The notes beneath the pieces are model-generated. The model made no database searches. It was not told the DNA's origin and saw only the letters and a program-made list of their open reading frames with translations. Positions 44,212-47,988 of a DNA stretch of 47,988 nucleotides are shown here, piece after piece (positions within the stretch are counted from its first letter, which is position 1; every line of letters begins with the position of its first letter). The stretch is from Flavobacteriales bacterium (GTDB lineage: Bacteria > Bacteroidota > Bacteroidia > Flavobacteriales_D > Crocinitomicaceae): positions 1 through 47,988 of the forward strand of contig CANJLG010000018.1 in the NCBI GenBank assembly GCA_947475095.1. The letters run 5' to 3'. The position numbers and the translations under genes are program-made.

Positions 44212-45114
44212 ATGAAGTTGCCTAAAAGTATTCGTTCCATTATCCCTCGTTTTCTGCTAAATAAATTCAGAGAACTTAAGCGAACTAAATTCAATAAAAA
44301 CTTATCGCAAGCTCAACTTTCAGGAAGTTTAATTTCATGTGGGCAGCTTAAATCTCAATTAGAAAGTATGGGAATTAAGGAAGGTGATTCTTTACTTGTT
44401 CATGCTAGTCTCCGACAAATGGGTTTTATTCAAGATGGACCAGCCACGGTAAATGAGGCTTTGCTTTCTGTTCTTGGGGCTGATGGTAATTTACTCATGC
44501 CAAGTTCCCCAGTTGTGAGTTTGCAAGTTGACTATGTCCAGGATAATCCAATTTTCAATGTTAAGCTTACTCCGTCACGGATGGGTGCAATTTCCGAGCA
44601 TTTTCGCACAATGAAAGGGGTTAAACGAAGTTTGCATCCTACAGAACCGGTTTGTGCGCATGGACCAAAAGCGGCATTTTTAACGGAGGGTCATTTCAAT
44701 CAACTAACACCTTATTCTAGTGATTCACCATTTCATAGGTTGTGCGAACTTAAAGGGAAAATACTGTACATCGGTGTAAGCTTAGATAATGCAGGAACAA
44801 GTTTGCATTTGCTCGAAGATTCAGTCGAATTTGCTTATCCTGTCTATTGTGATGAAATTTATGACGTAAGGGTAATTGATGAACAAAATATTGAGCATCG
44901 GGTTAAAACGAAGGTGCATAATCCGATTTATTCAAAGAAAAGGCGCTGCGATGATTTAATACCACTTTTTTTGGCTAAAAATGCCTGCAAACAAGTTACT
45001 TTAGGAAATGCTGCTTGTCTTTTATTCGACGCTGATTTGATGCTAAATACAATGAAAGAAGCATATGAATTAAATGGAACTACGATGTATACACCTAATG
45101 GTCTGTTAGCTTGA
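44212..45114 (+). CDS. AAC(3)-family N-acyltransferase
   Basis: A 300-residue member of the aminoglycoside 3-N-acetyltransferase (YokD-like) family: LLVHASLRQMGFIQDGPATV, LLMPSSP, GAISEHFRTMKGVKRSLHPTEP and SPFHRLCELKGKILYIGV. The family transfers an acyl group from CoA to an amine. Most chromosomal members are not resistance enzymes and many lie in glycan or natural-product clusters, so a resistance role should not be assumed. First gene of a four-gene coupled run; its stop overlaps the TTG start of the deacetylase (TTGA). Confidence 0.85.
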   Translation: MKLPKSIRSIIPRFLLNKFRELKRTKFNKNLSQAQLSGSLISCGQLKSQLESMGIKEGDSLLVHASLRQMGFIQDGPATVNEALLSVLGADGNLLMPSSPVVSLQVDYVQDNPIFNVKLTPSRMGAISEHFRTMKGVKRSLHPTEPVCAHGPKAAFLTEGHFNQLTPYSSDSPFHRLCELKGKILYIGVSLDNAGTSLHLLEDSVEFAYPVYCDEIYDVRVIDEQNIEHRVKTKVHNPIYSKKRRCDDLIPLFLAKNACKQVTLGNAACLLFDADLMLNTMKEAYELNGTTMYTPNGLLA

Positions 45115-46082
45115 AAATAGCATTTACATGGGATTATGAATTGTTTTTCGGTGAAAAATCCGGAACAGTTCAACAATGCATGATTCAACCCACTAAGGAT
45201 TTACTCGATATTGCTGAGCGTCACCAAGCTAAATTTACTTTTTTCCCTGATGCTGGATACTTACTGCATGCTAAAAAGCAAGAAGATGCCTCGACGGATT
45301 TAAAGATGGTTGTTGAACAAATTAAGGCATGGGATCGAATGGGTCATGAGACTGGTTTGCACATTCATCCGCACTGGGAGGACGTCGTTTATGAAAATAA
45401 AGAATGGAAACATAACACATCTCGGTATAAGCTTTCTGATTTTAAGGAAGCTGATGTTGATTCAATTATTCACCGTTATTTTCAAGAGGTCCAGCAATTA
45501 ATTTCTTCCCCTATAAATTCTTTTAGAGCAGGAGGTTGGTGTGTTCAACCTTTTTCGAATCTTAGGGCTGCTTTTTTATCCTTGGGCATTTCTACTGATT
45601 CTTCGGTGTTCTATGGCGGAAAAAATACGAATGCACCATACAATTATGATTTCACGAATGCCCCAAATAGTTCATCGTGGAGTTTTGATAAAGATATTTT
45701 GATAGAGAATAATAATGGTAATTTTTTGGAGTTACCAATTACTTCTTTACGCTATTCTCCACTATTTTTTTGGCGTCTGTTTCTTTTAGGGCGATGGAAT
45801 CCTATTCGTCATAAACCGATTGGAAATGGTGTGCCAACTTCAGGTGGCGGCTCAAAGAAAGTGCTGCTCTCTCGCTATAATACTTTTTGCTTAAGTGCAG
45901 ATGGTTATTTTATATCACAACTTGAGCATGCGGTTAAACAAGCTAAAAAAGAAAAAAAAAGACATCTTGTGGTGATTGGACACCCAAAGGCTTGCACGTT
46001 GTATTCATTAGAAAAGTTAGATTTGTTTATGTCAAAGCACAAGGACGAGATCGAATTTGTTTCGCTTAATCAACTTAAATGA
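45111..46082 (+). CDS. Polysaccharide deacetylase-like (NodB-type) protein
   Basis: A 323-residue protein from a TTG start that overlaps the preceding stop by four bases. NodB-like features: FTWDYELFFG at the start (Asp-containing motif 1), GLHIHPHWED (His pair of motif 2) and SFRAGGWCVQ (motif 3). No signal peptide is seen, so it probably acts in the cytoplasm, on a precursor sugar or lipid-linked intermediate. It would remove an N-acetyl group, leaving an amine for the neighbouring transferases. The four-base overlap with the next gene (ATGA) shows coupling. Confidence 0.8.
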   Translation: MKIAFTWDYELFFGEKSGTVQQCMIQPTKDLLDIAERHQAKFTFFPDAGYLLHAKKQEDASTDLKMVVEQIKAWDRMGHETGLHIHPHWEDVVYENKEWKHNTSRYKLSDFKEADVDSIIHRYFQEVQQLISSPINSFRAGGWCVQPFSNLRAAFLSLGISTDSSVFYGGKNTNAPYNYDFTNAPNSSSWSFDKDILIENNNGNFLELPITSLRYSPLFFWRLFLLGRWNPIRHKPIGNGVPTSGGGSKKVLLSRYNTFCLSADGYFISQLEHAVKQAKKEKKRHLVVIGHPKACTLYSLEKLDLFMSKHKDEIEFVSLNQLK

Positions 46083-47002
46083 ATAAAATTATTTTAGGTA
46101 GTGATATTGATCGGGTAAAATGGGATTCATTGGTCGAAAAATACCAGGGACCAGGTCAATTTTTTCATTTTTCGTGGTATTTAGATGCTGTATGCCCTGC
46201 ATGGATGGCTTTTGTTCATGGTGATTATGAAGCAATCTTTCCCATAGTTTCTCAATCTAAATATAGCTTGAGTTTATTTGTTCAGCCAATCTTTACGCGT
46301 GAGTTTAATGTTATTGGTGAGCCTTCTTCCTTAGCAACTATTTCTGAATTAACTCGTGAGATATTGGGCCATCGCTTTGTATATTTTGGGTCTTCAACAG
46401 ATTTTAGTCAATCGGATTGGAAGGTGTCGAGTAGAAAATATCAAGGTGTTGTATTAGGGATGAAGTATGAGGATTTATATAAAAACTATTCGCAGAATAT
46501 TAAACGAACCCTAAAAAAAGCAAAGGAATGTGAATTGGAGATAAAGGAGCTTGACGATCCTTTAGCACTCATTGAATTGTTTAGAAATGAAAAAGGCAAA
46601 CTCTTTAAGCATTTAGGAATAAAAGAATATGATGCTATTCATCAACTTATGATTAATGGCATAGAGGCAGGGTGTGCGCACCAACTTTCGGCTTATCTTG
46701 AGGGCGAATTAATAGCATCGTCTTTTTATTTTAGAACGGATTCTTCGATTTTGTTTTTAAAAGGTGCGGTAAATGAAAAAGGAAAAGCAATAGGGGCAAT
46801 GGTAGCGATTCATAATCATGTGCTTGAATCACATTGTGAATCTCATGATTATTTTGATTTTGGAGGTAGTGATGATAAAGGATTGCGTGAATTCAATTTG
46901 AAATTTGGCGCCATTGATGTGAATTATTTACTTTTGTCTTCAAACCGTATTCCCTGGCCACTAAAATCTTGGGTTGACAAAAAATACCATATTAATGCAT
47001 AA
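46079..47002 (+). CDS. FemAB/GNAT-like acyltransferase (acetyltransf_6 type)
   Basis: A 307-residue protein with a GNAT-fold duplication as in FemAB and BioF2-like enzymes. Recognisable stretches: YSQNIKRTLKKAKECELEI, then LIELFRNEKGKLFKHLG, SAYLEGELIASSFYFRTDSSILFLKGA and FDFGGSDDKGLREFNLKFGA. Relatives add acyl or aminoacyl groups to amines on cell-wall precursors or glycans. It sits between a deacetylase and a reductase in one tightly overlapped operon, with the SDR start eight bases inside its 3' end. Confidence 0.8.
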   Translation: MNKIILGSDIDRVKWDSLVEKYQGPGQFFHFSWYLDAVCPAWMAFVHGDYEAIFPIVSQSKYSLSLFVQPIFTREFNVIGEPSSLATISELTREILGHRFVYFGSSTDFSQSDWKVSSRKYQGVVLGMKYEDLYKNYSQNIKRTLKKAKECELEIKELDDPLALIELFRNEKGKLFKHLGIKEYDAIHQLMINGIEAGCAHQLSAYLEGELIASSFYFRTDSSILFLKGAVNEKGKAIGAMVAIHNHVLESHCESHDYFDFGGSDDKGLREFNLKFGAIDVNYLLLSSNRIPWPLKSWVDKKYHINA

Positions 47003-47708
47003 GCGAATATTATTAACGGGTTCTTCAGGCGGCTTGGGTCTAATAATGGCCGAATTTTTATTACGTGAGGGACATTTTGTTTATCTGCATTGTCATGCTA
47101 ATCCAAGTGCTTTAGAATCACTTTGTTTGGCTTATCCAAATCAAACAAAGCTACTTAAGAAAAACCTTTTAATAGAAGATGAACGAACTGCTTTATTTGA
47201 AGAAACAGAAGGAGTAAATGTGCTTATTCATGCAGCTGGCGTTGCAAGTGCAGGAATGTCATGGAAAGTTTCAAAAGATGAATTTAGACGTGTTAATGGA
47301 ATTAATTACGAAGCTCCGTTCTTTGTTTCTCAACTCATGATTCCAGAGCTTCGGAAACAAAAATGGGGTAGAATCATCTTTTTCTCTTCTGTGGTTGCTC
47401 AAACAGGGATTGCAGGAACATCAGTTTATTCTGCTTCTAAAAGTGCGCTTTTTGGATTGACGAGAACATTGGCTGTGGAACTAGCTCCGTCTGGAATTAC
47501 AGTGAATTGTATCGCGCCAGGCTATATGGATGAAGGAATGATTCGAGAAATTCCAACTGAAATGAGAAATGAAATTATTAATAAGACGCCAATCGGTTCA
47601 TTAGCTGATTCGAAAGGTATTTTACGGATGCTTGACATGTTGATTTCTGAAGACTCAAGCGCTGTGACAGGCCAAGTTTTTTCCATAAATGGAGGATTCC
47701 AAATGTAA
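46995..47708 (+). CDS. SDR-family oxidoreductase (FabG-like)
   Basis: 237 residues from the ATG at 46995; an upstream in-frame TTG at 46974 would add seven residues but lacks support. Classical short-chain dehydrogenase: cofactor motif TGSSGGLG (residues 8-15), HAAGVASAG (NAG-like), catalytic Ser in FFSSVVAQTG, YSASK with the Tyr-Lys pair, and a late IAPGYMDEGM. FabG-type enzymes reduce 3-oxoacyl chains; other members reduce keto-sugars. Last gene of the coupled four-gene operon, with its stop two bases from the convergent T9SS gene. Confidence 0.9.
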   Translation: MHKRILLTGSSGGLGLIMAEFLLREGHFVYLHCHANPSALESLCLAYPNQTKLLKKNLLIEDERTALFEETEGVNVLIHAAGVASAGMSWKVSKDEFRRVNGINYEAPFFVSQLMIPELRKQKWGRIIFFSSVVAQTGIAGTSVYSASKSALFGLTRTLAVELAPSGITVNCIAPGYMDEGMIREIPTEMRNEIINKTPIGSLADSKGILRMLDMLISEDSSAVTGQVFSINGGFQM

Positions 47709-47710
47709 AT

Positions 47711-47988
47711 TTATCGAATTAATGTAAGGTGCCCGGAAGCAACTTTGCCATCATTGGTGGTTAGTTTGTAAAAATAAATCCCTTGTTCAAGTTCCTTTCC
47801 ACTCATATCACTTCCTTTGAAAGGCACTGAGGAATTATCCATTTCATACACGACATTTCCCCAACGATTCAGGATAATTAATTCAAAATTCGTACAATCT
47901 TTAAATAAGTTTTCTAATAATAATTCGTCATTTATTTGGTCGTTATTTGGGGTAATGACATTCGGAATAACCAAGTTGTCAATGGTTA
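47711..47988 (-). CDS. T9SS type B sorting domain protein (partial, continues off right edge)
   Basis: The C-terminal part only. The frame stays open to the window end, and a TTG near 47974 is not a true start. The sequence IPNVITPNNDQINDELL ... LIILNRWGNVVYE ... GIYFYKLTTNDGK is a CHU_C/gliding-motility-associated C-terminal domain, the type B signal for T9SS export. The full protein is probably a large adhesin or SprB-like surface protein, but nothing of its body is visible. Confidence 0.9.
   Translation of the reverse strand, partial: TIDNLVIPNVITPNNDQINDELLLENLFKDCTNFELIILNRWGNVVYEMDNSSVPFKGSDMSGKELEQGIYFYKLTTNDGKVASGHLTLIR

Noticed and set aside
44212..45114. Aminoglycoside-resistance gene
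   Set aside because: The protein belongs to the AAC(3)/YokD family, but it is chromosomal, tightly coupled to a deacetylase and other biosynthetic genes, and has no mobile context. A surface-modification role is more likely.
1..47988. tRNA genes, rRNA, CRISPR arrays, integrase/transposase genes or phage modules
   Set aside because: I looked through the intergenic gaps for T-loop-like GGTTCGA stretches, regular short repeats and mobile-element proteins. The hits found were inside protein genes or absent.

Overview
The window looks like a chromosome segment from a free-living member of the Bacteroidota, probably Flavobacteriales and perhaps close to Fluviicola/Crocinitomicaceae (the family-level guess is inference). 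Three things support this. Many secreted proteins end in type IX secretion (T9SS) sorting domains. The DNA is AT-rich, with no obvious Shine-Dalgarno sequences before genes. Many genes are preceded by the Bacteroidota -7 promoter box TAnnTTTG. No tRNA, rRNA, CRISPR array, phage or insertion sequence was recognised.

Layout. 1-2000: a non-coding left edge with a long hairpin repeat, then a tandem duplication of a small membrane-protein gene with its leader, and a third leader copy in front of an unrelated small secreted protein. 2013-2831: a lone VanW-domain gene. 2877-8777 (minus strand): a secreted BNR-repeat protein, an LpxL-type acyltransferase, rarA, rpsA and a YqgE/AlgH protein. 8847-17001 (plus strand): a Ppx/GppA protein and hisS, a CAP-domain secreted protein, then a five-gene cluster of exported proteins (a GEVED T9SS protein, three kelch-propeller T9SS proteins and a DUF4907-like lipoprotein). 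17006-19263 (minus): a phosphodiesterase-like metallophosphoesterase and an ABC exporter. 19377-22772 (plus): leucine dehydrogenase, nusB, a DUF1573 lipoprotein, yajC and a small membrane protein. 22831-30224: an M28-type peptidase (minus), a secreted esterase, a truncated remnant of a secreted protein, ychF, fumarylacetoacetase and a long RelA/SpoT protein. 30221-33812 (minus): a fur-like gene, STAS protein, purA and an OstA-like protein packed as one operon. 33950-36410: a DPM1-like glycosyltransferase and ettA. 36445-43650 (minus): a T9SS subtilase, a second copy of the hairpin repeat, then two sulfotransferases, a TMTC-like membrane/TPR protein and a small secreted protein. 43755-47708 (plus): a small secreted protein and a tightly coupled operon of AAC(3)-like acyltransferase, NodB-like deacetylase, FemAB/GNAT-like transferase and SDR reductase. 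The right edge holds the end of a T9SS type B protein.

How the genes fit together. Much of the window is housekeeping: translation, stringent response, purine synthesis, amino acid catabolism and envelope biogenesis. The accessory interest is in three surface-directed clusters: the kelch/GEVED/DUF4907 operon, the TMTC plus two sulfotransferases operon, and the acylation/deacetylation operon at the right end. None matches a system I can name with confidence. The last two look like small pathways that modify a surface glycan or glycoprotein; that reading is inference from family membership and gene coupling.
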